Origin: Escallonia rubra
Taxonomy: Eukaryota; Streptophyta; Magnoliopsida; Escalloniales; Escalloniaceae
Reading direction: 5' to 3'
NCBI GenBank assembly: GCA_033065855.1
Contig: JAVXUO010000334.1
Coordinates: forward strand, 147,367-211,366
Length of the DNA: 64,000 nt
In this document: piece after piece, positions 48,320 to 58,678 of the stretch
Layout: every line of letters begins with the position of its first letter
Numbering within the stretch: position 1 is the first letter of the stretch
Made by a program: the position numbers and the translations under genes
The notes under the pieces: model-generated
Database searches by the model: none
What the model was told of the DNA's origin: nothing
Seen by the model: only the letters and a program-made list of their open reading frames with translations

Positions 48320-48720
48320 TTATGCCTACGGTACAGTACCGTAGGGATAAGTGCCAAGTACCGTAGGCATAGCCTATCCCTACGGTACTATACTGTAGCC
48401 GTAAGTTGCGATGCCCTAGATCTATGCCTACGGTACTTGGCACCTATCCCTACGGTTACGCCGTGTCTATATACCTATGCCAGATTTGTTTTAAACAACT
48501 TATAGTGGCGGTTCTTGGGGCATAGGCCTACGGTTCAACCGTAAGGATATGTTTAATTTTGGAAGCCTATGCCTACGGTTGGTACCGTAGGGAAATGTTT
48601 ACCCCATAGGTACCCTAAGCTATACCTACGGTATATTCCGTAGGGTAAGGTTAAATTGTAGCCTTTTTAAAAAAATAATAATTGAATCATATCCCTACGG
48701 TACCAACCGTAGGTACATGT
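48320..48720. repeat. CACTA left subterminal repeats
   Basis: More than ten copies of CCTACGGTA and TACCGTAGG in both orientations, several forming hairpins (for example near 48330-48345). Such repeats are the known transposase-binding sites of CACTA elements. Confidence 0.85.
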
Positions 48721-51700
48721 TCTCCTTTTTTTTTTCTTTTTTCCATGCTGAATTTCTTTTCTGTGCTGAATTTTGTTTCATCACAAAAACCTGTAAATGC
48801 AATTGAAATATTATAAACATGTTTTGCAACTGAAGTATTATAAGCATGTTTTGCATTTGCATAAATAGTGCAACGTTATATAACAATAATCTTGTACATC
48901 AACTTCCATACAAAAGCGTCAATCTCACCGCTTAATTTCAAAAGCCATCATAAGATCTTAATACTATAATCCTGACCTAGATACTATATGCATCCACCCA
49001 TATTAGTTGCGAACCACGAACAACTCATGGGAACTAGTCCTCGTTCGCATAACTTGCATCTTGCTCCTCGCCATCATAACCATCCTACAAAATGTAACAA
49101 AGCATCATTGATGACTGAGAGGTTGTATCAAAGACTGAGTTCAGTGTGTACTTCCAAAATGGACAATTCTGATTGATGACCCACAAGTAAAATAAACTAC
49201 ATACAAACCAATAAAAAAATATAAACAAAAACATAGCAGAACAATTAGTGGTTGACGGATCACTATGAAAGGAGAGTCACAAAAGAGTGAGAAAGGGAGA
49301 GAGAAAGAATGAGCTCAAGCAAAGAAAGGCACATGGGATCAGTTTATAAGCTGAACACAGCATAAGTGTGAAAGACATGTGGACAGGAGAAGATTCAACT
49401 ATTTTCTTGATTTTTGCACTACAGAAATAATTAGCAAAATGTATTTAAATATGACTATTATGTACATTGATGTGGTTACATCCCCTTAGAAACGTAGAAG
49501 TTGTAAAATTAAAATTCAAAAGTTGTCCTTGACATCATTCCGTGATTTCACAACCATTTGAACTTCTTTCGATAGCAACTCAAGAGTTCAGGATCTTGTT
49601 GTTTTACAAGGTAAAGTTAAGGCTTCTTTCTTCCATTTCACACCATGTGTTCTATCTTAGCCCGCACAGAAAGCTATGGTTGAAAAGTTGCCCCAAATTA
49701 CCACCCCATTAAACTCAAAAAAGCCATGAGAAATAAAAAATAAACAGCACAAAGAAAGCCATTTTCCATAGAGGAAGCCAATATAAGTACCAATTCTTGC
49801 AAAGCTCAATAACAGCATCTTGATAGCTACTTTTCTTGCCTTGGCTACTCCCACAGAACACACAAATCCTCTTGAATTTTGATTACAGAGTAATCTTGGC
49901 TACTCCCACCGGACATACAAAGTTACCTACTCTCTCAGGCACAAGTTTCTTTAGGCCTGCCCTACAGGCTGATTTCGGTTTTACTGTAATCTTTGCTTCA
50001 TGATTCAACGTCCCATTGGATTTTTCCCACTTAATATGTATCACTTAATATGTAGCCTATTCTAGCTGGTACCAAGTATGAACACTAGCGAATCAAAGTC
50101 TGAAAGTACATCACTGAATTTCAGTCCTAGCTAGTTCAAGGCTGGTCATGATTTTCATCTTCAAATTTGTTTACCTTTTCATTTCTTCTATTTTCCAAAC
50201 TCAGGTTATAGAACCTCTGCCAATCAGTATTCGTTTACCTTTACCATCCAGTGACAAGATATCATAATCAACCCTAAATGAAATAATGGTGTAAGCAGTA
50301 TGTGGAAACTGTTCCGCGATCAAAAGCCTGGTACCTCTGTTCTGAAACAAAAAACAGCATTAAGGTGTGCCAGATATGCGTTGGAAAGGAGCACTTTGAG
50401 CGATTAGGCTACCAGAGGCACATGTTCATGGATTCAATGCTTCATGGTGCAAAGCATACAAAGGAGATCAAGTTATATTCGATACTCCTTGCTCTATACA
50501 GTGAGTTTATCTCTATGGTGACTATTTTTAAATTCTTTTTTTTAGCTTCCCTTTATGCCTATTGAAGGCTATCTTCCTTCATCATATTGAATACTCCTTG
50601 ACTGCTACATTCTTAAGATTGTTATTATTATGCTTGATGTCTTTTTGTTTCAAAGTATAGAAAACATGAGTAGGCCACACATCATATAAGGTGTAATCTT
50701 TTGTGACGCGGATTTGAAGTCTTAGGAGAAAGACAAGAGTATTGGGAGAGAGAGAAAAGGAGGGTACGTGTTACAGCAAGGCATAAGGACGAACTGCTTT
50801 TAAGGTTTCTTCTTTACGGTGCTTCCCCTTTATCCTACTCCCTTCTCTGAAACTGTTACAACAATAAACCCTCTTTCAACTAACTCTTGAACAACAAATC
50901 CTTCAATGTACCCAATTGAACCCATAACCAGTACATTTATAACTTTAGGACTATAGTTTCTATCGGTGAATCAGACGTGATAAGATCTAGAACATTCAAG
51001 AAATAGCAAAGGAAATTGAAACTAAATACGGTGGTATCTCATCTATATTTATGCGTCTCATCTATTTGAACACAAATTCATCAAATTTCTATCAGGTCTG
51101 TTTCAGTGCTGGTACTAAGGCATCACTCACGGCTGTAGATTGGACAATGACATAAATGCTCAAGCACCCCAACATAATCAGAAGGCACAAGGTGAGGTGA
51201 GAAAGGCCTGTAATAGCAAAGGAAATTGAAACTAACTACGGTGGTATCTTCAATCTACAGCATATTTTAGACTCAACTTTGTGATTGGCTGACCAATCAC
51301 AGAAACAAGAACATATTTTAAGGGCAATCCTATGAACCACACTCATAAACATATAACTTCTCAACCAAATAAACCCTAGATTCATTGCATCATACTCTAA
51401 TTATCCATACCATCAATTAGCTTGTGTACCGAACAACTTAATCTAAGATTCTACCAAGCAGCAAAATCTTGTATACTGTGAAACCGAAATAAAAAGAAAA
51501 GGGGAATTGTTTCACCATAGTTATGTTGCGCCGAATTGAGAGCAGAAGAAGAGAGAAGAATGTTGCGCCAAAGGGGTAGTGTGAGTGATCAACAAAAGAA
51601 GAGAGAAGAATGTCATAGCTAGAAGTCTTCACATACTATGCTGAGGTGCTGATCTGAGATAGTTTTTGTGCATATTATCAATTGCCAATTTTTGCCCGGG

Positions 51701-51889
51701 GGAATCCAATTACAAATTTTCGCCAGCAAAATACTCCCGCCAGGTAGTCGACCCTTTTCTGACGGTAAGCAGCCTTTGGGTTTGCCTTCCAATCGTGAAT
51801 TTGCATCCGTGATTGGAACCCGCCTGATTGTCCACACAATTCTCACGGTAAGCACCGTCGTGAGTGCCCTTCCAATTAGAAGCAGCACT
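48721..51889. other. CACTA interior, no gene recognised
   Basis: Only short open frames. A duplicated piece, AATAGCAAAGGAAATTGAAA..TACGGTGGTATCT, occurs near 51003 and 51213. The frame at 50.30-50.56 kb (87 residues) has no motif I can name; host gene capture is possible but unproven. Confidence 0.4.
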
Positions 51890-51960
51890 AATGGCCACGG
51901 TACAATATTAACCGTAGGCATAAAGGACTTGTACCTACGGCTCGTTTTATACCGTAGCCC
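51890..51960. repeat. CACTA right subterminal repeats
   Basis: CCACGGTACAATATTAACCG, TAGGCATAAAGG, CCTACGG and ATACCGTAG, few copies compared with the left end. Confidence 0.8.
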
Positions 51961-52002
51961 TTTTCATCACCATAGAACAGTTTTAGTGTAGTGTACAATT
52001 AG

Positions 52003-52909
52003 ATGGAAATCATACGTAACCCGGACTCAATTATGTGTTTAAGTGTGACTTTTGGTTCCTCGTTTTCTTTTTTTGGGTGGCTTTGGTTCAACTAAGTGGA
52101 CTTCGGCCTTATAATATTTCCTAAATATTTTTTTATAATTATTTTTCTAAATTGCTTGCTATAAAGTAGAGATCTTCTAAGCTTTTCGTGAATTTTTGCC
52201 TGTGGGATTACTTTTTTTTTTCTCACTTTGAATGTAAGAGGAGGTATTGTGAAGTTGTTAGATATGATTGGATTCGGAAGTCGATGCACTAACCAATGTG
52301 TCTTTAAGCTTTTAGTGAATATTGATCAAAGTTTGTTAATAAATTATGTAAAAGCAGTTGTAAGCTTAGCTTATTCAACCTCAGAGCTATCAAAACCAAA
52401 GCCATAAGTAGAAGGATAAAATAATCTTTCAATTGACAAATGATGAAGTGAACAAAAAAAAAAAGAGCATGCTAGAATTATTAGGGATGGCAATATGGGG
52501 CGTCTCGCCCCAACCAAAGTCGTCACATCCCCATATTGCTCTGTTTGATTTGGCACCCTCCCCAAACCCCGCCCTCCCCATCCCATTTGGATCCATCCCG
52601 CCTCAGTTACGAAATTCAATAGTATCCAATTCTTTTTGTTTTAAACTAGTCACATTTTTTTCACAAAAATATTATTTATTTCGGTTGGTAGTAGCGGTGG
52701 GCGGAGGTGGTTGTCGGAGTTGGGCAGTTGGCACCGGCCGATGGCAGTGGCTGCCGGAGTTGGACAACATCAAGCGGTGTTTGTTATAGTTGGTAAGCGG
52801 CGATGACTGCCATAGTTAGCCAGTGGCAGTTGGCGATGGTCGGTGGTAGCAGTGACTGTCCCCGCATGGCAATGGTGGTGGCTGTTGTCGGCATGTTATG
52901 TATTTATGT

Positions 52910-52964
<55 letters not shown>

Positions 52965-53260
52965 CAATGTCTTTGGGTTAAGTTGTTGAAACTAAATTCG
53001 GGCTAAGTTGGGATGGAAAAAGTTCAAATAGCTCCAATTACGTTAGCTCCCCCATTTGCCTCAAATCTACTTATGGCTTACCCAGATAAGTACCACGTGG
53101 GCTAAGACGGTGCGGAGCTCAATCCAGACCCCCAAATTGACATCCCTACGTATTATATTCGGGTATTGTGTTTTCCCTTTAGCCAAATGCTAAAACAAAA
53201 TTTTAAAAGCTAAATTAACTTGCATACTGGAATTTATCCACCACATGTTCATTGACAACT
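52003..53260. other. 3' flank of PR-10 unit 3 with an hAT-like insertion
   Basis: 53.0-53.15 kb parallels the unit 1 flank at 31.28-31.40 kb (TAAGTACCACGTG, GGAGCTC). At about 52480 the text TTAGGGATGGCAATATGGGG starts an hAT-like end, with an inverted copy CCCCATATTGC near 52530. No gene. Confidence 0.45.
52905..52963. repeat. Compound GT/GA microsatellite
   Basis: About 12 TG steps followed by about 12 GA steps. Confidence 0.95.
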
Positions 53261-54088
53261 CCTCTCAGATTGACCATAACAAGTTTCATTGACAACTTTT
53301 ATGGAAAAATATTAGCGACCGCACCATATGTTGCCACTTGAACTCATTTTTTTGTTTCAATACTCAACAAAGGAGATTCAAAGAGGAAAAAGAGTCGCCA
53401 ATTTCTTATCATTTTGTGGAACCTTTTCATTTAACACTTGAGAATTGGCAACAAGTTTGTATAGTTCCAAAACATAAGGGGTATATATTTTGACACTCTC
53501 AAGGCTAAGACAAAAATTGTCTCCTTTCTAAGCAAGTTGTTTATGTCGATCTATTATTAGGAAGAGTAGTGTTGAAAGTTGAAACACAAAAATGCCCAAA
53601 TTCTTTATGGACCCTTAATTGTGTTCGCCAAATTCTCACCAAATGCTTGAGGTAGACTTCGACCGAAGAGTCGAATTGAATTTATGTGCAAGGACGTTTG
53701 ATATACAAGGCAACGATTTACTTGTTGTTGGGGTGGTTACAGCCTTCTACAAAACAGAGGGCTTTTCCCCATAATCAAGGTATTTTTGCAAAACAGATGA
53801 TTCTATCAACTACAATAAAGTACAAGAAAATAGCACGATCAACTCACATGACTATTAAAGTAAGAAGAGCTATTCTTATGAGCGAAGAGAATGAGGCTAA
53901 ATTTAAAATGGCAGTCCACCTTTTCCCTTTTCTACTACTATGAGAAGGTTGTCCACATCATTGATAAATCAATGATAAGATTAAGTCTGGTATCCATTTG
54001 GATTATCTCAAGCTTCTAGTTATCAAGGATTCAGGCAACGATAAACAAATCAACATTGATGTGCTCAAGTGACAGCCGACTACAACTA
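53261..54088. repeat. PR-10 unit 4: upstream region only
   Basis: Collinear with the upstream regions of units 1 and 2 (TTTCTAAGCAAGTTGTTTA, CTTCTAGTTATCAAGGATTC, GACAGCCGACTACAACTA). It stops about 60 bases before where the TATA box would be; the gene itself is absent. Confidence 0.8.
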
Positions 54089-54889
54089 GTAGATTCAATC
54101 ACAGACAAGTATACCAAATCCACAGAGGCAAGTAGATATCTGAATGTCGTACTTAAGATTGTGTCTGTTCTCAATAAGTACGAGAAGCCTAGATACAATC
54201 CAACTGGAACTGGAATTTTTCCAGGTCCTTGAACTTGTAAACTAAGCAGTTGTGATCCAGTGTTTTAAGAAATGAATTTTTCCAGGTCCTTGAACTTGTA
54301 AACTAAGCCTAGATGCAATGTCGTAGTTATCAATGAATTTTGATCCTATTTGGAAATCATTGAGTTTTAACCGTTTAAATTATTCTGGAATCTTCGTCAG
54401 TTGGATTCTTGGAATCGTCTTGTAATTCTTTCGTTGGTCCTAGTACGACCTTACTGAGCTCTTAAAAGCTCACCCTTCGTTTGACTCTCTTCTGTAGGTG
54501 ATGATCAGTAGTAGATTGCTCGGGAATGGGTTAGAGACTGAGTGAGATTCCAATGAGCCCATCATCACGGTATAGTAAGACCCCTGCATGGGTCGGTACT
54601 GTTATTTGATCTTAGGAAAATTGAATTGCGAAGAACCTAAACTGTAATAGGTTAAGCTAAGCAGTTGTGATCCAGTGTTTTGAGAAATCTGAGTTGATGC
54701 TGAATTAGATGATTTGGAATATGTGTTAGTGAACAGTTCTGACAGGTTTGATGTGATCTAGTAGGTTAACGACCCGGGAGTTCGGGGCTACGGAGCTTCG
54801 AATTTCTGAGGCATTACAACCGGAGGTCATACAGGTGCCGTACTGGAGGGCATACAGGAAGCCGTACTAGAGGTCAGAGATCTTAGTTC
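54089..54889. other. Retroelement leader-like region
   Basis: Contains the repeated piece AAGCAGTTGTGATCCAGTG (54246, 54659) and TTTTTCCAGGTCCTTGAAC twice (54219, 54279). Probably the LTR/leader of the gag fragment that follows; no clear TG..CA boundary found. Confidence 0.4.
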
Positions 54890-55622
54890 TGGAGATGCCC
54901 CATGTAAAGCAACAACAGCAAATCCCAAAACCCTTGGCTGCAGCTCTCAACACTTTGAATCAAATTCTGGCACTCATGGCCCAGAATATGGTTAATCAGC
55001 AACATGATATACAAAACCCTACTCAGCCGCATCCACAGCCAGCCTCATGAGGGGAGTACCCTGAGCGAGTTTAATGTTTCAAATGTGGCAAACTTTAGTG
55101 GGTTAGTGGACTCTACAGAGGCAAAGGCTTGGATTACGGAGATAAAGAAGATCTTTTGGGCCATAAAATGCACCGAGAAATAGAAGGTCAAATTTGCGGT
55201 GTATAAGCTCAGGGGTGAGGCCGATCAGTGATGGAAAATGGCAGAGACTGGTATGACTCCTCAACATAAGACTGAGATGACTTGGGAACGGTTCAGGGAT
55301 CTGCTTGAGAATAGGTCTTTTTCTGTGAGCTATCGTGAGCAAATGTTGAAAGAATTCGCCAATGTGATCCAGGCGGATCCAGAGACGGTGAATGAGTTTG
55401 AGGTGCGGATTCTCACCTCTGGCGAGGTTGGTAACAAGGATATTACCTACTGAGGCAGACAGATGTCAGAAGTTCGAGTGGGGACGTAAGCGAGGGCTGA
55501 GAAATTGGGTGATTTATGCTCGTTTATCGAGTTACGTTGAGTGTGTTGATCTGGCACATGAATTGGAACAGTCCAAGTCGGACAATAAGAAGAGGATTGA
55601 ACAAAGATCAATCCTCTTCTAG
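54890..55622 (+). pseudogene. Ty3/gypsy gag fragment
   Basis: Frames in order give LAALNTLNQILALMAQNM, NVANFSGLVDSTEAKAWI, a stop, VKFAVYKLRGEADQ, a stop, ETGMTPQHKTEMTWERFRDL, REQMLKEFANVIQADPETVN, a frameshift, TEADRCQKFEWG, LRNWVIYARLSSYVECVDLA and HELEQSKSDNKKR. This is the retrotransposon gag domain in the usual order (structural protein of the virus-like particle). No zinc knuckle or pol follows, so it is a truncated copy with at least two stops and one frameshift. Confidence 0.8.
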
Positions 55623-55988
55623 TTGCTCAAAAGACACCAAGGATCCCTTATAGGGAATGATTGTAGGAGAAATAGAAAAAATAATAAATGACAACTTATA
55701 CAAAGTAGAAAAACAAAGATCAGTGACAAAATTAAAGATGAATTAAATAGATCCAGCTATTCTAAAACAACAGCAATATAAACAAGAAAAAAAAAGAGTC
55801 GTATCAGAAGTAATAAAGCATTTGCTTATATGAATTTATGGAGTGGGGGAACCGACCAAGCTATATATGTAAGAGCTTGGAATCCAGAACTAAATTTAGA
55901 AAAAGATTCTAAATTCAACAATGCCCCTATAAGGAAAAATTTAAAACAAGAATTTATTTCTAAGAATGGAATAAGTGAGCCCGTAAAT
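55623..55988. other. A-rich unassigned fragment
   Basis: Plus-strand pieces such as SGGTDQAIYVRAWNPELNL and DSKFNNAPIRKNLKQEFI read open but belong to no family I can name with confidence. It ends in the TA tract. Confidence 0.3.

Positions 55989-56047
<59 letters not shown>
55989..56047. repeat. TA microsatellite
   Basis: About 59 bases of TA/AT with one imperfection (ATACATAT). Confidence 0.95.
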
Positions 56048-56089
56048 GGGGTTCGCTACACACCCACCGGTGGGGAAAAAAAAAATTCC

Positions 56090-56235
56090 CACCCAATCGC
56101 TTGACAGTCATGCGATTGCATAAAAAAAAAAAAAAAAAAGGACGGCTGGACTGGGCCATTTATGGCGAAAAGGGCTAATGATTGGCGTTGGGCCAATCGC
56201 CCGACTTCATGCGATTGGCCCAATGCCAATCGCAC
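56090..56235. repeat. CAATCGC / GCGATTG cluster and 21-base-arm hairpin
   Basis: Five copies of CAATCGC or its complement GCGATTG. The strongest inverted repeat has 21-base arms, 56180-56200 and 56211-56231, one mismatch and a 10-base loop. It lies 400 bases upstream of the transposase TATA box. Confidence 0.8.
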
Positions 56236-56275
56236 GGTCCATTTTTTATTTTTTTTGCCTCCCCCACGTGTCCCC

Positions 56276-56620
56276 ACCCCCTCCCTTGGCCCCCCCCCCC
56301 CCCCCTCCCTTCGGCAGATTCCCCCAGCAGCCCCTCTCACTTATAATATTCGGCAGTAACCCCCTCCCTTGGCCCCCACCCCTCTTCCCCCTCCCCACTT
56401 GTCCATTTTCCCCCCCCTAGCCCCCACCCCCCTCCCCACTTGTCCATTTTCCCCTCCTAGCCCCCACCCCCGTCCCCACTTGTCAATTTTTTTTTCCTAG
56501 ACCCCCACCCCCCTTCGGCAGACCCCTCTTTTCCTCCTCCCTCTAATTTCCTCCCATGTTTTGGCCCCCACCCCTCTTCGACACATGGCACAACATCAGT
56601 TGCCCCCCCCCCCCCTCCCA
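56276..56620. repeat. C-rich polypyrimidine tandem repeat
   Basis: Units of about 45-50 bases built on CCCCCACCC, CTCCCCACTTGTCCATTTT and CCTAGCC, at least three copies between 56375 and 56510, with long C runs. Confidence 0.75.
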
Positions 56621-56637
56621 CGGCTCACTTTTCTGTC

Positions 56638-56645
56638 TATAAAAA
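56638..56645 (+). promoter_or_regulatory. Probable TATA box of right MULE transposase gene
   Basis: TATAAAAA, followed by a pyrimidine-rich leader and, 140 bases on, a consensus splice donor. Confidence 0.5.
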
Positions 56646-57124
56646 CCCTCTTCCCCCGAATTATTTCTTACGCTCTCATCAATCTCCCTATCTCACCTAC
56701 ATAATCTCCACAATTTTTTATCGTCAAAAAAATTTACGCTAGAAGATCGGTGGATTTCTTCGTCATTTTTTTTCAAGTCAAAACAAGTAAGTATTTTGAA
56801 TTTTCTTATAATTCAATGTTAATTTAAATTGTTGTTACGCTTAAATTGTTCTTACCATAGTCTAAAATTCGTGTTTAGGGCGTCAAAATTACGTTTTTAC
56901 AAATCGGGGTATTACATTCGAAAGATTCGGTAATAGCGATTTTTTAGGGCGTCAAAATTATGATTTTTCACGAATTTATAAACAAATAGCTAGAGCTAGA
57001 TTTTGCCAAAGTGCAAAAAAGAGACCCTAGTTATTTTTAAAATATCTGTATCAGGTAAAAATTTCAGATTTTTCCAAATACTGGAAAGGGGTTAACTGAT
57101 ACGCGCAACCTTGTAACTTCGCAG

Positions 57125-58135
57125 TGTAATTTAAAATATCAAGCTAGCGCGGTTTCGCGCGAAAATTTTTTGAGAGCCCTAGGATGTTGGAAAGTTCCAT
57201 TCCCCATGAATTCGGGCCATTCCGAAGCCGGTAGGAATTTTTTGCCGAACGGGCTTTGAAGCGCGCGATCCGGACATCGGTTCGGGATTTTCTGACGCAA
57301 AATCCCAAAAATGCTTTTTAGATCAAGGATGGACTCAGCAACCTTAGAATAGCGTCTTAAAGCACTTTTTAGATTTTTTCCGATGCCAGGGGGCATTTCG
57401 GTCATTCGCCGCCCGATAGGGGTATTTTCGTAATTTTGCCCCTTTCAACTTTTTTGAGCGCCTTTTCAGTCCGTAAATGTAAGCAAACCCTCGCGAAGGC
57501 GGCTAGGGTTCCATTCCCCAGGAATTCGGGCCATTCCGAAGACGGTAGCAATTTTTTGCCGAACGGGCTTTTTAGCGCTCGATCCGGACACCGGTTCGGG
57601 ATTTTTTGACGAAAAATCCCTAAAATGCTTTTTAGATCAAGGATGGACTCAGCAACCTTAGAATAGCGTCTTAAAGCACTTTTTAGATTTTTTCCGATGC
57701 CAGGGGGCATTTCGGTCATTCGCCGCCCGATAGGGGTATTTTCGTAATTTCACGCTGTCAACTTTTTCGAACGTCTTTTCTGTCCGTAAATGTAAGCAAA
57801 CCCTCGCGAAGGCGGCTAGGGTTCCATTCCCCAGGAATTCGGGCCATTCCGAAGACGGTAGCAATTTTTTACCGAACGGGCTTTTTAGCGCTCGATCCGG
57901 ACACCGGTTCGGGATTTTTTGACGAAAAATCCCTAAAATGCTTTTTAGATCAAGGATGCACTCAGCAGCCTTAGAATAGCGTCTTAAAGGACGTTTGAGA
58001 TTTTTTCCGATGCCAGGGGCATTTTCGTAATTCGCCGCCCGAGAGGGGTATTCTCGTAATTTTACGCTTTCAACTTTTTCGAACGTCTTTTCAGTCCGTA
58101 AATGTAAGCACACCCTAGCGAAGGCTGATTTGAAG
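57125..58135. repeat. 313-base tandem repeat array
   Basis: Successive TTCCATTCCCC landmarks at 57195, 57509 and 57822 give a period of 313-314. Each unit contains GGAATTCGGGCCATTCCGAAG, GGACACCGGTTCGGGATTTT, TTTAGATCAAGGATGGACTC and GATGCCAGGGGGCATTTCGG. Roughly three units, the first incomplete; two more diverged half-units follow to about 58570. Confidence 0.92.
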
Positions 58136-58670
58136 CCGTTTCGCGTGGCGTTGGGGTCCTAATGAACCCCGGGCCATTTCGGTGATTTGCCGCTCATCGG
58201 GTTCTATTTTCCTAATTTTACATTACACGAATTTCCCGAACTACTTTTAGTTCAGGAAAGGGTGTGAGACATCCGTAAAGTTATACTTTAAAGTTGTGAA
58301 TTAGATAAAGCTTGTTGGGGCGATGACTGAAAAAACTATGAAGCTTTTCTGATGGCAGGGGGCATTTTGGTAATTCGCATTCCCGAGAGGGGTATTTTCG
58401 TTACTTTGCCCCTTTCAGTTTTTCAAATGACTGCTTCGTCCAGAAATGTAAGCAAAGCACCTGAAAGGTGCTTTCGAAGCTGATTTGGGGCGTTATGGTG
58501 ATAATGAACCCCCGGGGGCATTTCGGTAATTTGCCGCTCATCGGGGGCTATTTTGGTAATTTTACATTATACAAATTTTCCAACAATTACACTGCAAATA
58601 GAGTCCATTCTTCTTTTATTTAATTCTATGACTTGTTGAGAATGATATAATTTTTATTTTTTAGATTTCA
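58136..58670. repeat. Diverged continuation of the array
   Basis: Two shorter pieces with GGGGCATTTCGGTAATTTGCC, GCTCATCGGG and TTTTGGTAATTTTACATTA repeat at about 58160 and 58510. Confidence 0.6.
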
Positions 58671-58678
58671 GTATAAAT

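Larger units (their letters stand above)
48302..51993. mobile_element. Non-autonomous CACTA transposon (3.7 kb)
   Basis: Left end CACTACAAGAAAAAC; right end, complemented, CACTACACTAAAAC; exact 3-base target duplication TAC (48299-48301 and 51994-51996). Subterminal regions at both ends are packed with CCTACGGT / ACCGTAGG. The 3-kb interior encodes no transposase I recognise, so it needs a helper element. Confidence 0.92.
47684..52002 (+). pseudogene. PR-10 / Bet v 1 copy 3, frameshifted and interrupted
   Basis: The start codon region has lost one G (ATGTTGCC in place of ATGGTTGCC), shifting frame at codon 2, and about 35 bases of exon 1 are missing. The glycine-rich loop region still reads GDGGVGSIK. 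Exon 2 begins at 48001 ([19 protein letters not shown]) and is frameshifted after FTC. A CACTA element (48302-51993) splits the codons for ...DTY and N-stop. Removing it restores DTYN followed by TAG at 52000-52002, matching the C-terminus of copies 1 and 2. A dead copy. Confidence 0.88.
56787..58671 (+). other. Putative 5'-UTR intron of transposase gene
   Basis: Donor CAA/GTAAGT at 56787 and acceptor TTTTTTAGATTTCAG ending at 58671, seven bases before the transposase ATG. Inference from splice-site quality only. It would hold the 313-base tandem array. Confidence 0.45.

Noticed and set aside
49657-50565. Open frames of 68 and 87 residues inside the CACTA element, considered as captured genes
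   Set aside because: No motif, no splice-site pattern and no second exon could be seen; kept only as a possibility.
55623-55988. Possible endogenous pararetrovirus fragment beside a TA repeat
   Set aside because: Position next to a TA tract is suggestive, but I recognise no diagnostic motif, so it is left unassigned.
56056-56420. Proline/glycine-rich open frames upstream of the right transposase
   Set aside because: Produced by C runs and the polypyrimidine repeat; no domain.
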